From positions 134,343-198,342 of the forward strand of contig PTET01000001.1 in the NCBI GenBank assembly GCA_004359435.1: a stretch of DNA of 64,000 bases, given 5' to 3'. Below are positions 42,811 to 52,271 of this stretch, piece by piece (position 1 is the stretch's first letter; each line of letters begins with the position of its first letter). Under the pieces are notes generated by a model. It did not search any database. It was not told where the DNA came from and was given only the letters and a program-made list of their open reading frames with translations. Position numbers and translations under genes: made by a program. Source of the stretch: Flavobacteriaceae bacterium (GTDB taxonomy: Bacteria > Bacteroidota > Bacteroidia > Flavobacteriales > Weeksellaceae).

Positions 42811-44064
42811 TTACGATTGATATTCGGTGGCTACCACTTTGTAGAGCTTGTCTGAGGGTCGAATTTTAAAATCGAGCGGAAGGGTAATAATGTCTCCTTT
42901 TTTACCAGATTTTTCACTGGAATTTTCTACCATCAGATCTTTTACATCGGCCTCTTTGGCACCTGTGGTTGGACCGGTAATCAAAATTCTGTCGCCCACT
43001 TTTAAATCATAGGCTTCAATTAAAAATTCCCCTACAGAAGCTTTGGGATAATAATGTCTTCCTTTTCCGATGTACACTTTCTTCTGAGTGGCTTTAGATC
43101 CGCTCACCTCAGACCAAGAACCTAGTTTCTGGCCTAAATAATATCCTGACCAAAATCCACGGTTGTACACTTTTTTAAGCTCTTCCATCCATCCTTCTAC
43201 TTTTTCTTTGCTGTAAGTTCCTTGGTCGATAGAATCAATGGCTTCTCTGTAACATTGGATGGTTTTGGCTACATATTCTGGGGCTCTTCCTCTTCCTTCA
43301 ATTTTAAGCACAGACACTCCAGCGCTTGCAATTTGGTCTAAAAAATCGATGGTACAAAGGTCTTCTGGAGACATCATATACTCGTTGTCTAGCTCGATTT
43401 CAAAGCCCGATTCTTGGTCTATCACAGTATACTTTTTTCTGCAATTTTGTTTGCAAGCTCCTCTGTTGGCGCTAGAGTTGTGCGAATGAAGGCTGAGGTA
43501 GCACTTTCCTGAAACCGCCATACAAAGTGCTCCATGGCCAAAAATCTCTATTTCTACCAGTCTTCCGCCTGGGCCACAGATGTTTTCGGCCTTAATTTGG
43601 CTAGTGATTTTTTCTACCTGACTTAGGCTCAGCTCTCGGCTTAAAACCATGGTGTCTGCAAACATGGCGTAGAACTTTACGGTTTCTATGTTGGTAATGT
43701 TGATTTGGGTAGAAATATGGATTTCCATGTTTTTTTGCCTTGCATAGGCAATCACCGCCTGATCCATAGCGATAACGGCTGTAATTTCGGCCTCAACCGC
43801 TGCATCTATAAGGGTTTTGATTACAGACAAATCGTGGTCGTAAATAATGGTATTTAAGGTGAGATAAGACCGAACATTTTTTTCTTTGCATCTTTGGGCA
43901 ATTTCTTTCAGATCGCCCAGCCCAAAATTAATTGAAGCACGGGCGCGCATGTTGAGTTGATCTACGCCAAAATACACAGAATCGGCGCCATTGTCTAGGG
44001 CAGCCTGAAGCGATTCGAAGTTTCCGGCGGGAGCCATAAGTTCGATAGAAGAAGTGCGGTTCAT
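42811..44064 (-). CDS. Peptidase U32 family protein (TrhP/YegQ-like)
   Basis: 417 residues, normal length. The TIM-barrel start ELMAPAGNFESLQAALDNGADSVYFGV and the U32 signature region EIFGHGALCMAVSGKCYLS with the following cysteines (NRGACKQNCRK) are present. Members of this family, TrhP in E. coli and Bacillus, make the 5-hydroxyuridine at tRNA position 34 rather than acting as peptidases, using an Fe-S cluster. The adjoining single-cluster ferredoxin gene fits a redox role. Whether this copy modifies tRNA is inferred. Confidence 0.85.
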   Translation of the reverse strand: MNRTSSIELMAPAGNFESLQAALDNGADSVYFGVDQLNMRARASINFGLGDLKEIAQRCKEKNVRSYLTLNTIIYDHDLSVIKTLIDAAVEAEITAVIAMDQAVIAYARQKNMEIHISTQINITNIETVKFYAMFADTMVLSRELSLSQVEKITSQIKAENICGPGGRLVEIEIFGHGALCMAVSGKCYLSLHSHNSSANRGACKQNCRKKYTVIDQESGFEIELDNEYMMSPEDLCTIDFLDQIASAGVSVLKIEGRGRAPEYVAKTIQCYREAIDSIDQGTYSKEKVEGWMEELKKVYNRGFWSGYYLGQKLGSWSEVSGSKATQKKVYIGKGRHYYPKASVGEFLIEAYDLKVGDRILITGPTTGAKEADVKDLMVENSSEKSGKKGDIITLPLDFKIRPSDKLYKVVATEYQS

Positions 44065-44085
44065 GGGGAGAATAGATTTTGGCTA

Positions 44086-44093
44086 CAAATTTA
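44086..44093 (-). promoter_or_regulatory. -7 box for the U32-ferredoxin operon
   Basis: On the minus strand TAAATTTG matches TAnnTTTG, 21 bases before the ATG at 44064. No clear -33 TTG was seen. Confidence 0.4.
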
Positions 44094-44159
44094 CACATTT
44101 TTGATTGGATAGGATTTGGTATCTTGCCTTAGTTTTACAACAAGAAAAAATTCCGATTT

Positions 44160-45296
44160 ATGGACTTCGGCAAGGCATATTGCAACCTCGAAATACAAGA
44201 GCAGTGGTTTTCTCAAGCAGAAAGCGGCAGAATTTCTCATGCCCAGCTTCTGGTTTCGCCCCAAGGGGCGGGGGCGCTTCCTTTTGCCCTTGGATATGCC
44301 CAGAAGGTATTTTTGTCTTTGGATCCAACCGCTGGAGCCAAAATGAAAAGCCTTCAGCATCCAGATTTGTTTTTTTGTTTTCCAACCGCCTCAACAGAAC
44401 AAATAACTTCAGACAAAGTAGAAAGTCAGCAGTTTTTATCTTCTTTTCGGGAGTTTATCTTAGAAAATCCTTACCAAGAATTAGAAGATTGGATCTCACA
44501 CATCGGTCTTCAAAAAAAGCAAGTTTCTATCAATGTTCGGGATGCCCAGTTTCTGGTGAAGTCTTTGAGTTTGAAAAGTTACTTGGGTGGATACAAAATT
44601 GCCATTATCTGGATGGCAGAATATCTTAGCGAAGCTGCCTCTAACAAGCTGCTTAAAATGATAGAAGAGCCACCAGAAAAAACGCTCTTTTTGCTTCTTA
44701 CCCAAGACGAATCTAAAATTTTGCAGACCATTGTTTCAAGATGTCAAACCATAGAGCTCAAAAGTCCAAGCCCCAAACAGGTTCAGGAATATCTAACCCA
44801 TGAATTTCAAATTGAGCCCGATTTGGCTCATAAAATATCCCTAGAAAGCCAGCGAGATTTTAATCTCGCAGCCAAAAAAGCGGACAATCAAATTGTGTCT
44901 CAAGGGTTCGAAGAAAAATTTATAGACTGGGTAAGGCTTGCTTTTGTGGCCAAAACCAAAGTGTCGGCTTTGCAAAAACTAAACCAGTGGAGCGAAGAGG
45001 CTTGCCTTTGGCCTAAAGAAGAACAAAAACGATTTTTGAGCTATTGCATGGGTGTCTTTAGAGAGGCTTTGGTGCAAAATTATGGACTGAAAAACATCTC
45101 TAGAAATCCTATTTTAACAGAAGGTTTTGCTTGGGAAAAATTTGTGGGATACATAGATGGCGCCAACATAGAAGCATTGCTTTTGGAGCTTAACCAGGCT
45201 CATTTTCATATTGAAAGAAACGCTAATCCCAAGATTGTTTTCTTAGATACTTCCATCAAAATGATACGGCATTTGCATATGGGCGGGAAGGTTTAA
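44160..45296 (+). CDS. holB: DNA polymerase III subunit delta'
   Basis: Clamp-loader subunit, 378 residues. The N-terminal AAA-like part lacks a proper P-loop, as in delta' subunits (AQLLVSPQGAGALPFALGYA). The diagnostic region is the partner-contact and sensor stretch YKIAIIWMAEYLSEAASNKLLKMIEEPPEKTLFLLLTQ and the arginine finger area ILQTIVSRCQTIELKS. Begins after a 95-base gap with the U32 gene on the opposite strand. Many overlapping ORFs in this region are shadows of it. Confidence 0.88.
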   Translation: MDFGKAYCNLEIQEQWFSQAESGRISHAQLLVSPQGAGALPFALGYAQKVFLSLDPTAGAKMKSLQHPDLFFCFPTASTEQITSDKVESQQFLSSFREFILENPYQELEDWISHIGLQKKQVSINVRDAQFLVKSLSLKSYLGGYKIAIIWMAEYLSEAASNKLLKMIEEPPEKTLFLLLTQDESKILQTIVSRCQTIELKSPSPKQVQEYLTHEFQIEPDLAHKISLESQRDFNLAAKKADNQIVSQGFEEKFIDWVRLAFVAKTKVSALQKLNQWSEEACLWPKEEQKRFLSYCMGVFREALVQNYGLKNISRNPILTEGFAWEKFVGYIDGANIEALLLELNQAHFHIERNANPKIVFLDTSIKMIRHLHMGGKV

Positions 45297-45351
45297 AATC
45301 CCTTTTTTCCACACAAAATGTTAATAAGTATTATAAATTCCTAGGTTTGTG

Positions 45352-45359
45352 TACCTTTG
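45352..45359 (+). promoter_or_regulatory. -7 box for the T9SS type B gene
   Basis: TACCTTTG matches TAnnTTTG and ends 25 bases before the ATG at 45385. A -33 TTG is not evident. Confidence 0.5.
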
Positions 45360-45384
45360 CTTTTTGTAAATCAACACAAGTGGT

Positions 45385-46642
45385 ATGAAAAAAATTCTCT
45401 ACTCTAAATTTTGGTTGGTACTTTGGGTACTGGGCTTTGCTTTTGCGGGTGCGCAAACCAAACCAGCTAAGCCCGTGAGTAATGGGGACAAGATGTATTG
45501 CAAGTCGGACGCTAGGTTTCCAGATTTATCCGTACAGGCACCCACAGACGCAACGGTGGTTGCCACCAAATGGAATCTGGTTGCACCTATTGACGCTGCA
45601 ATAAAGAATTCTATTACAGGCTTGCCTATATATAAAAAAGGAGATATTATTCCTACTTTGTATGATGGAAGCGTTCCAGTAAATATAGAAAAAACAGGGC
45701 TAACGTATAATTTTTCTGATATCACCAATAATTCAGGTCAATCTTCGACTCCGAGCACTCTTACCCATTCAGAACTAACCTTTGCAGTTTGGAACGAAAA
45801 TGCAGCGGGTGTTCCAAGTGATTACACTTTTGTAAAAATGTCGGTTGAAACTTTTCCAGAGTTAACACCAGACCCACTCAAAACTTTTTGTTCAATCAAA
45901 GAAAACATAACGCTAAAGGTAACTCCCAAAACTGCCCTTAAAACTGGACAACAGATTGTTTGGTATTTAGACGACAATGAACATCTGGAAAAAAACTCCT
46001 TTGGGAGGAGGTGCCAGCGTTCTATTGTACCCAAACAACACTCCAACTTTTGAAGCGGCCTCCGAAGGAATTTTTTCACTAGAAATAATTTACAAAGAAC
46101 AAGGGGTAGGGACAACTAGTTATTACCCACCCATTAGAAGTGTTGGTCAAATGAAGGTAAATTATACTGGTCTGTCCATTGTAAAGACGCCTGTTAAATG
46201 TACCAGCCAAACCATTCTTACCACTAACAGTGAATTTAAACCGGTAACCATTACCGTGGACGGAAGGCAGTTTACAGACCAAGTAGATTTTAAACAATTT
46301 GAAACAGGGGTTTATCAAGTTTCTTTAGAGGATAGTTTTGGTTGCACTTTAGAAAAAGAAGTAGATTTTGTAAAAAACATCTCTGTTCCTACCTATTTTA
46401 GCCCCAATGGAGATAACATCAACGATACATGGCAGCCCAATTTGGCAGATTGTGGATCTAAAGTTAGAATCGCGATTTATGATCGATATGCCCATTTGGT
46501 GTTTACCGGAGGCCCAACCGATCCTTGGGACGGAACCAAAAATGGGGTAGAAATGCCAGAGGGAGACTACTGGTTTATCGCTAGGTTTAACGACAGCGAA
46601 CAGCAACTCCTTAAAGGAAACATAACACTAAAAAGAAGATAG
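45385..46642 (+). pseudogene. T9SS type B sorting-domain protein, one-base frameshift in an A tract
   Basis: Secreted surface protein of about 418 residues if the frame is restored. A signal peptide (LVLWVLGFAFAGAQT) leads a set of Ig/PKD-like repeats. The end has the type B sorting domain (gliding-motility-type, CHU_C): YFSPNGDNINDTWQPNL, VRIAIYDRYAHLVFTGG, WDGTKNGVEMPEGDYWF and NITLKRR. Frame 1 stops at 46053, frame 2 starts at 45977. Removing one A from the seven-A run at 45989-45995 rejoins them as HLEKTPLGGGASVLLY. The PorP/SprF gene follows, the normal partner of type B cargo. Confidence 0.85.
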
Positions 46643-46644
46643 TA

Positions 46645-47625
46645 GTGATGAAGAAATTAGTTTATTTGGTGATTTTCCTTTTGGGATTTGGTCTTTCTGC
46701 CCAAGAAGGACACCCTTTATATAACGCCTATTTGTTTGATAATTTTTATGCTCTTCATCCTTCTATGGCAGGTGTTTCTGACAATGCTAAAATTCGATTT
46801 TTATACAGAGACCAGTGGACAGCACTAGACGATGGACCCAACTTATATTCACTCAGTGGTGAGGGTAGATTTGGAAAAAATGTTGGGCTTGGGGCTTTGG
46901 TGTATGTAGATGCCAACGGAAATACTGAGCAGAAGAACGTTCAGGCTACCTATTCTTATCTCATCGACCTTTCTTCTAACAGAAGCAATTTTAGAATGCT
47001 CTCTATGGCGCTTTCTTATCAAGGGTCTATTTTAACCTACGATGTGTCCAAGTTGTTGCTAGAGAACCCATTAGCAACCAATGACCCTGTACTTGCAAGC
47101 GGCACCACAGACTTCAACCACAACGTAGGGTTAAGTGCTTCTTTTGTGAGCGATGAGTTTTTTGCCAGTGTTTCTGGAAATAATTTGGTGCCCATTTCAA
47201 CCTCCGAAAATTTTAACGAGCAGCAAAATCAAACCAACCTTGTAGCTACAGTTGGGAACGCTTTTTCTTTGGACAATGGAGGTGTTTTTTACATTGAGCC
47301 TTCTGTATCTGGAATTTACAGATTTGCCAACGATTACCAGTTTGCAGATTTAAATACTAAGTTTTATTATAACAATAAGCCTTCTGCCTTTAGACTTTGG
47401 ACGGGTGTTTCGCTTAGATCGGTATACGACAACGACAAAGTTTCTATGCTTGGAGTTACTCCGATGCTTGGTGGAAAATATCAAAAATTCACCTTTGGTT
47501 ATGCCTATCAAATTCCTTTGGATCAGTATGTTTCTGAGAATTTTGGGGCCAGCCATCAGATTTCTATCGGATTAGATTTGTTCGAAGATACAAGAAGACA
47601 ATATTGTAACTGTTCATACAAGTAA
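46645..47625 (+). CDS. T9SS-associated PorP/SprF-family outer-membrane protein
   Basis: 326 residues, signal peptide (YLVIFLLGFGLSAQE), then the family start HPLYNAYLFDNFYALHPSMAGVSDNAKIRFLYRDQW and barrel strands to FGASHQISIGLDLF. PorP/SprF-like proteins are attached to type B cargo on the cell surface and take part in its secretion or gliding. It lies 2 bases after the type B gene and is followed by a terminator, so the two form a complete unit. Confidence 0.92.
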   Translation: MMKKLVYLVIFLLGFGLSAQEGHPLYNAYLFDNFYALHPSMAGVSDNAKIRFLYRDQWTALDDGPNLYSLSGEGRFGKNVGLGALVYVDANGNTEQKNVQATYSYLIDLSSNRSNFRMLSMALSYQGSILTYDVSKLLLENPLATNDPVLASGTTDFNHNVGLSASFVSDEFFASVSGNNLVPISTSENFNEQQNQTNLVATVGNAFSLDNGGVFYIEPSVSGIYRFANDYQFADLNTKFYYNNKPSAFRLWTGVSLRSVYDNDKVSMLGVTPMLGGKYQKFTFGYAYQIPLDQYVSENFGASHQISIGLDLFEDTRRQYCNCSYK

Positions 47626-47646
47626 TTAAAGTTTTTCTTAATTTCT

Positions 47647-47684
47647 AAAGTGCAGGTTCTTTTAAAAAGAGCCTGCACTTTTTT
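47647..47684 (+). terminator. Rho-independent terminator after the PorP/SprF gene
   Basis: AAGTGCAGGTTCTTTT pairs with AAAGAGCCTGCACTT (one G-T pair), followed by T residues, 22 bases after the stop codon. The long stem would also work on the opposite strand. Confidence 0.85.
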
Positions 47685-47724
47685 ATTTCCTAAGAATAGG
47701 TTAACTTCCCCTTAAATTTTTTAT

Positions 47725-49536
47725 ATGATACATTTAGAGACACTAGATTTTTTGATTATCGCAGCTCTACTTTCCATTACCGTTCTAATTGGGGTATGGG
47801 CTTCTAAAACTGCAGGAAAAGATTCAGACGAATTCTTTTTGTCGGGAAAAAACATGCCGTGGTGGCTTATGGGTACCTCTATGGTGGCTACTACTTTTTC
47901 AACCGACACCCCCAATTTGGTAACCGACATCGTAAGAAGAGATGGTGTAGCTGGAAATTGGGTTTGGTGGGCTTTTTTAATTACGGGTCTTTTAACGGTA
48001 TTTGTATATGCCAAGCTTTGGAGAAGATCTAATGTAACCACAGATTTAGAATTTTATTCCCTTCGATATGGAGGAAAACCGGCTAAATTTCTAAGAACCT
48101 TTCGCTCTGTTTATTTAGGTGTGGCTTTTAATGTGATGGCCATGGCAGGGGTTACTCTTGCTGCTATTAAAATTGGACACATCATGTTTGGGGCAGAGCC
48201 GTGGCTTGTGGTAATAATAGCTGGAGCCATCACCGTATTTTTTAGTGCTTTTGGAGGATTCAAAGGCGTGGTTTACACCGATTTTTTTCTGTTTTTTATG
48301 GCCATGGTGGGTTCTGTTGCCAGCGCCTATTATATTGTGAATCTTCCAGAAGTGGGAGGTTTGTGTAACTTAATGAGCCAACCGGTGGTGCAAGAAAAGC
48401 AAAACTTTTTTCCAACATTGTCTAACAAAGAACAATGGATGACACTTTTTATCATCCCTCTAGCAGTACAATGGTGGAGCGCTTGGTATCCAGGGGCAGA
48501 ACCTGGTGGCGGAGGGTATGTTGCCCAAAGAATGCTAGCGGCCAAAGACGAGAATCATGCGGTGGGAGCAACTTTCTTCTTTAATTTTATGCACTATGCA
48601 GTAAGGCCTTGGCCTTGGATTTTGGTGGCTTTTGCTTCTTTGATTGTTTTCCCAGATGTAGAAAGTATAGGGAGAATGTTTCCGAACATTCCAGCGGATA
48701 AGCTAGGCCATGATTTGGCTTATCCGGCCATGCTTACCAAACTACCTGCGGGACTTTTAGGGCTTGTGTTGGCTTCGCTTTTGGCGGCCTATATCAGCAC
48801 TATTTCTACCCATCTAAACTGGGGCTCTTCTTATATTGTCAACGATTTTTATAAGTTAGAAATAAACCCAGATGCCAGCGAAAAGCAACTGGTTTTTGTT
48901 GGGCAAATATCAACGGTTCTTCTTATGGTAGTGAGCGGATTTATTGCCATGAGCCTTACCAATGCCACCCAAATTTTTAACATTATCATTATGTTTGGGG
49001 CTGGAACGGGGCTCATTTTTATTCTTAGATGGTTCTGGTGGAGAATCAATGCGTGGAGCGAAATTTCTGCCATGTTTGCCTCCGGAGTTGTTTCTTTGCT
49101 TCTAAACTTTACAGACCTTGGAAAAACCTTTTTTGGAGAAAATGGAAAGTTCGAAAGCCACTATCAATTTCCCTTTGTGGTGCTTGTAACAACGCTGGTT
49201 TGGGTTTTGATCACTTTTTTAACCAAACCAGAAACAGACCAGCAGCTTTTTGCTTTTTACCGCAGAATTAAGCCAGGTGGTCCAGGTTGGAAATTAATTA
49301 AAGAAAGAGCCCTAATCAGTGGTGAGACTCTAGAGGAAAGTAACCAAGGATGGAGTCTTCCGTATGGAATTTTGGCCATGCTTGTGGGTTGTGTTTCTAT
49401 TTACAGCTGTCTTTTTATGTTAGGAAATTTCTTATACGGGAAGCCTCAAGAAGGATTTCTACTTCTAGGCCTCTTTGTGGCTTCTGGTTTTGTGCTGCTT
49501 TGGATCTGGAAAAAGATCAAAAACAAATTGATATAA
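47725..49536 (+). CDS. Sodium:solute symporter family protein
   Basis: 603 residues with about fourteen membrane spans, SGLT-like. The sodium-site region is MVATTFSTDTPNLVTDIVRRDG and there is a later YISTISTHLNWGSSYIVNDFYK, the spans that carry the second sodium site. These transporters move a sugar, amino acid or other solute with sodium; which one cannot be told. A cytoplasmic stretch (KPETDQQLFAFYRRIKPGGPGW) separates the last spans. Probably monocistronic after a terminator. Confidence 0.88.
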   Translation: MIHLETLDFLIIAALLSITVLIGVWASKTAGKDSDEFFLSGKNMPWWLMGTSMVATTFSTDTPNLVTDIVRRDGVAGNWVWWAFLITGLLTVFVYAKLWRRSNVTTDLEFYSLRYGGKPAKFLRTFRSVYLGVAFNVMAMAGVTLAAIKIGHIMFGAEPWLVVIIAGAITVFFSAFGGFKGVVYTDFFLFFMAMVGSVASAYYIVNLPEVGGLCNLMSQPVVQEKQNFFPTLSNKEQWMTLFIIPLAVQWWSAWYPGAEPGGGGYVAQRMLAAKDENHAVGATFFFNFMHYAVRPWPWILVAFASLIVFPDVESIGRMFPNIPADKLGHDLAYPAMLTKLPAGLLGLVLASLLAAYISTISTHLNWGSSYIVNDFYKLEINPDASEKQLVFVGQISTVLLMVVSGFIAMSLTNATQIFNIIIMFGAGTGLIFILRWFWWRINAWSEISAMFASGVVSLLLNFTDLGKTFFGENGKFESHYQFPFVVLVTTLVWVLITFLTKPETDQQLFAFYRRIKPGGPGWKLIKERALISGETLEESNQGWSLPYGILAMLVGCVSIYSCLFMLGNFLYGKPQEGFLLLGLFVASGFVLLWIWKKIKNKLI

Positions 49537-49655
49537 AAATTTGTTAAAATCTTTTTTTGCATTTGCGAAAAAAACCTATATTGCATATATAGATTTTATT
49601 AACAAACCCAAAGCGTGTTGTTAACAATTTTAAAAAACAATTCAAGAATGTTGAT

Positions 49656-50471
49656 ATGAAGAAATGTTTTAAATTTTTTGGAATCGTACTTTTTACTTTT
49701 TCAACTTTGGTGCAAGCCCAAAAACAAGACGACTTAATTGTTGAGCTTGGAGGATTGTACGCAATTCCGTCTGCCATTGGAGAGCCCATCCTTATGACTT
49801 CTCCCATGGGTCAGTCTTTCCCTGACTCTGGAGGAAAAATAGATCCTTTCTTTGGGCCGATTGGTCTTATCAAATACATGTCCTCAGACCACGTGGGAAT
49901 TGCCACCCTAATTGGACTTCCTCCTCAAATGAAATACCACGGACACATCAGTTACGATGGTACCTTATATGAAATTGAGCATACCTCCAATATGCTTCCT
50001 TTGGCATTTTTGGTTTCTTATCTAACAGGCCAAGACAGAGACATTGTTAGAATAGGGATTACAGGAGGTATTGCCCTTCCGCTTTCTCTTAATAACGAGG
50101 TTGTAATTACAGATACCAGCAAAAGAGACGACCCTAGAGCGCCAGAATATTCTGAGTTTTCTTCTTTGTATGTTACCGACGCCTACCAAAGAAGAAGAAG
50201 GATGACTCCATACTTAGGTCTTTCTGCCTATGTAGATATAACGCCCAAACTGGGTGTATATGCTTCGGCGGTATACATGCCACTAGGTATAGAATACACC
50301 TACAAAGGTAAAGCCAGCGACGAGTTTGTAAATGGGATTATTGCACTTGCCGGAAACCAGTTTGTACCCAAAGACAACAACCTTATCATCAATAATGAGG
50401 TACAAGTAGATCCTATATTTCTTTCTGCTGGGATCACCTACAATTTTGGAAGCCTAGGCATACAAAGATAG
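49656..50471 (+). CDS. OmpW-like outer-membrane protein, first of two
   Basis: 271 residues, signal peptide (FFGIVLFTFSTLVQAQ), then about eight barrel strands. The OmpW family resemblance is in VGIATLIGLPPQMKYHG and NMLPLAFLVSYL, with a C-terminal PIFLSAGITYNFGSLG. OmpW-type proteins make small barrels with a hydrophobic channel, but function here is unknown. Paralogous to the next gene in length of the first half and layout. Confidence 0.65.
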   Translation: MKKCFKFFGIVLFTFSTLVQAQKQDDLIVELGGLYAIPSAIGEPILMTSPMGQSFPDSGGKIDPFFGPIGLIKYMSSDHVGIATLIGLPPQMKYHGHISYDGTLYEIEHTSNMLPLAFLVSYLTGQDRDIVRIGITGGIALPLSLNNEVVITDTSKRDDPRAPEYSEFSSLYVTDAYQRRRRMTPYLGLSAYVDITPKLGVYASAVYMPLGIEYTYKGKASDEFVNGIIALAGNQFVPKDNNLIINNEVQVDPIFLSAGITYNFGSLGIQR

Positions 50472-50498
50472 TTTTACCTGCTAACAAAACCAGAAACG

Positions 50499-51488
50499 AT
50501 GAAATTAAAGCTTATTATTATTGCGTTAATCCTTTCAATGGGTACTGCTTTTGGGCAAAAAAAAGGAGATTTTATGGTTTCCATGGGAGTATCTGCCCTT
50601 GCGCCAACCGATGCAAAACTCACCGCGCCAAGGGTTACCGCTCCTTTTTTGCTGGGTATGCCAACCAGTACAGCCACGGTGGTTACTCAACCTTCCTTTT
50701 TCTTGTATTTTGATTACATGCTTTCGGATCATTTTATGTTAAACTTTTATTTTTTACCCAGTATGTTTCCGGGCATAGGCTCTTTTACCCCAGGGCTTAC
50801 TCTGGCGGCAGATTTAGATTTGCTTATTGGAGGAATTTACCCCTATCCAGAGATTGCTTTTGTTGGGTTGCCTAGCCAGGGAAGAGTCTTTGAAAGATTT
50901 GATGGAACGGGGCTCAATTACAATTATATAGAACAAAGCCATTCTGGATCTCCACTTCCTTTTGCCATTTGGTTTACCTATTTGTTTGGAGAGCCTGGAA
51001 ACATTTTACGGGCTGGACCAGGGATTGGACTAGGTATACCCTTAACTTTTTCTTCTGGCAATACCAAATTCAAAGACCTTAGAAAAGATTACGAGTACGC
51101 AGATAGCTATACCAATAAACCTGTGAGAACCTTCGGTTCGCATACCAATGAGCTTCATCCAGATTTTGCCCTTAACTTTGTGGTAATTGTAAACCTTTCT
51201 GAGAAAGCCTTTTTAGACCTAAGAGCCAGTTATATTCCTGTTACCTATAACCAAGTAACCCATGTTCAATTAAACTTAGCTGGCTTAACGGGAGGGCTTA
51301 CAAGCAATACAGGCGAGGAAGGGCTAATGGACAACTTAAACAAGTTAACGTATCTTAAAATGGAGCCAGAAATTGTGGCCAACCCCATATTTTTCTATGC
51401 GGGAGTTGGATACAACATGGGAGATGTACCAGCCAAAGCCGGTAGGCTCATCGAAAACACCTTCCGTTCTAAGCGAAGAAAAATGTAA
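50499..51488 (+). CDS. OmpW-like outer-membrane protein, second of two
   Basis: 329 residues with a signal peptide (IIIALILSMGTAFGQKK) and barrel strands, including LPFAIWFTYLFGEPGNILRAGPGIGLGIPLTF and the end PIFFYAGVGYNMGDV. Same layout as the preceding gene (a SDH-type strand, a proline-rich loop, PxxFxAGxxYNxG near the end), so the two are probably a tandem duplication. It begins 27 bases after the first. Ligand unknown. Confidence 0.65.
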   Translation: MKLKLIIIALILSMGTAFGQKKGDFMVSMGVSALAPTDAKLTAPRVTAPFLLGMPTSTATVVTQPSFFLYFDYMLSDHFMLNFYFLPSMFPGIGSFTPGLTLAADLDLLIGGIYPYPEIAFVGLPSQGRVFERFDGTGLNYNYIEQSHSGSPLPFAIWFTYLFGEPGNILRAGPGIGLGIPLTFSSGNTKFKDLRKDYEYADSYTNKPVRTFGSHTNELHPDFALNFVVIVNLSEKAFLDLRASYIPVTYNQVTHVQLNLAGLTGGLTSNTGEEGLMDNLNKLTYLKMEPEIVANPIFFYAGVGYNMGDVPAKAGRLIENTFRSKRRKM

Positions 51489-51497
51489 ACCTTTAGG

Positions 51498-52271
51498 TTA
51501 TTTTAGCTCAATGCCTACCGGGCAGTGGTCTGAGTGTTTGGCCTGTTGTAAAATAAAAGCGCTATTAACCCTTGAGGCCAAAGACTGGCTTAAAAGCACA
51601 TAGTCTATTCTCCATCCTTTGTTGTTGGCTCTTGCATTAGCTCTATAAGACCACCAAGAATACGCGTCTTTTGTGGTTGGGTGCAAGTGTCTAAAAGAAT
51701 CAACAAAGTTTGTTTTTTCTAGAAATTCTCCAAACCAAGCTCTTTCAACAGGTAAAAAACCAGAGGTATTTTTGTTAGATACCGGGTTATGGATGTCTAT
51801 TTCTTGATGGCAAATGTTGTAGTCTCCACAGATAATCAAATGGGGAAGTGTTTTCTGCAAAGAGAGAACGTACTGGGTAAATTCTTGGCAAAAATTCAGT
51901 TTGAAGTCTAATCTGTCTAGGTTTGTGCCAGAGGGAAGATACAAACTCATCACAGAAAAATCTTCAAAATCTAAACGAATGATTCTTCCTTCTTGGTCCA
52001 TGCTTAATATTCCACTACCAAGGGTAACCTTTGAAGGGTTTATCTTACTGAAGATTGCAACGCCACTGTATCCTTTTTTTTGGGCAGAAAAAAAATGGGT
52101 TTGGTAACCCATGTTTTGTATTTCGAGAAAATCTTGTTCTGCAATTTGGTCTTGGGTTGCTTTGGTTTCTTGCAAGCACAAAACATCTGGAGCCTCTTGC
52201 CTAAGCCAATCTAAGAAACCTTTGTTGATGGCGGCTCTAATTCCGTTTACGTTGTAAGAAAGTATTTTCAT
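51498..52271 (-). CDS. xth: Exodeoxyribonuclease III
   Basis: AP endonuclease and 3'-5' exonuclease of base-excision repair. 257 residues, normal length. Motifs: NVNGIRAAINKGFLDWL, DVLCLQETKA with the catalytic glutamate, LIICGDYNICHQEIDIHNP, and the final AKHSDHCPVGIEL. Its start overlaps merR by 4 bases; the operon reads DUF2480-merR-xth. Confidence 0.95.
   Translation of the reverse strand: MKILSYNVNGIRAAINKGFLDWLRQEAPDVLCLQETKATQDQIAEQDFLEIQNMGYQTHFFSAQKKGYSGVAIFSKINPSKVTLGSGILSMDQEGRIIRLDFEDFSVMSLYLPSGTNLDRLDFKLNFCQEFTQYVLSLQKTLPHLIICGDYNICHQEIDIHNPVSNKNTSGFLPVERAWFGEFLEKTNFVDSFRHLHPTTKDAYSWWSYRANARANNKGWRIDYVLLSQSLASRVNSAFILQQAKHSDHCPVGIELK

Noticed and set aside
44091-44629. Several overlapping ORFs on both strands around 44.1-44.6 kb
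   Set aside because: They are shadows of the holB gene at 44160-45296, which has clear clamp-loader motifs.
45986-45996. Programmed -1 frameshift at A-AAA-AAC in the T9SS type B gene
   Set aside because: The heptamer is a known -1 slippery site, but the second half of the gene is in the +1 frame relative to the first, so a -1 slip would not join them.
49890-49905. CACGTG within GACCACGTGGGAA as a third parS site
   Set aside because: The core matches but the GTTCC/GGAAC arms are absent, and it lies within an OmpW-like coding region.
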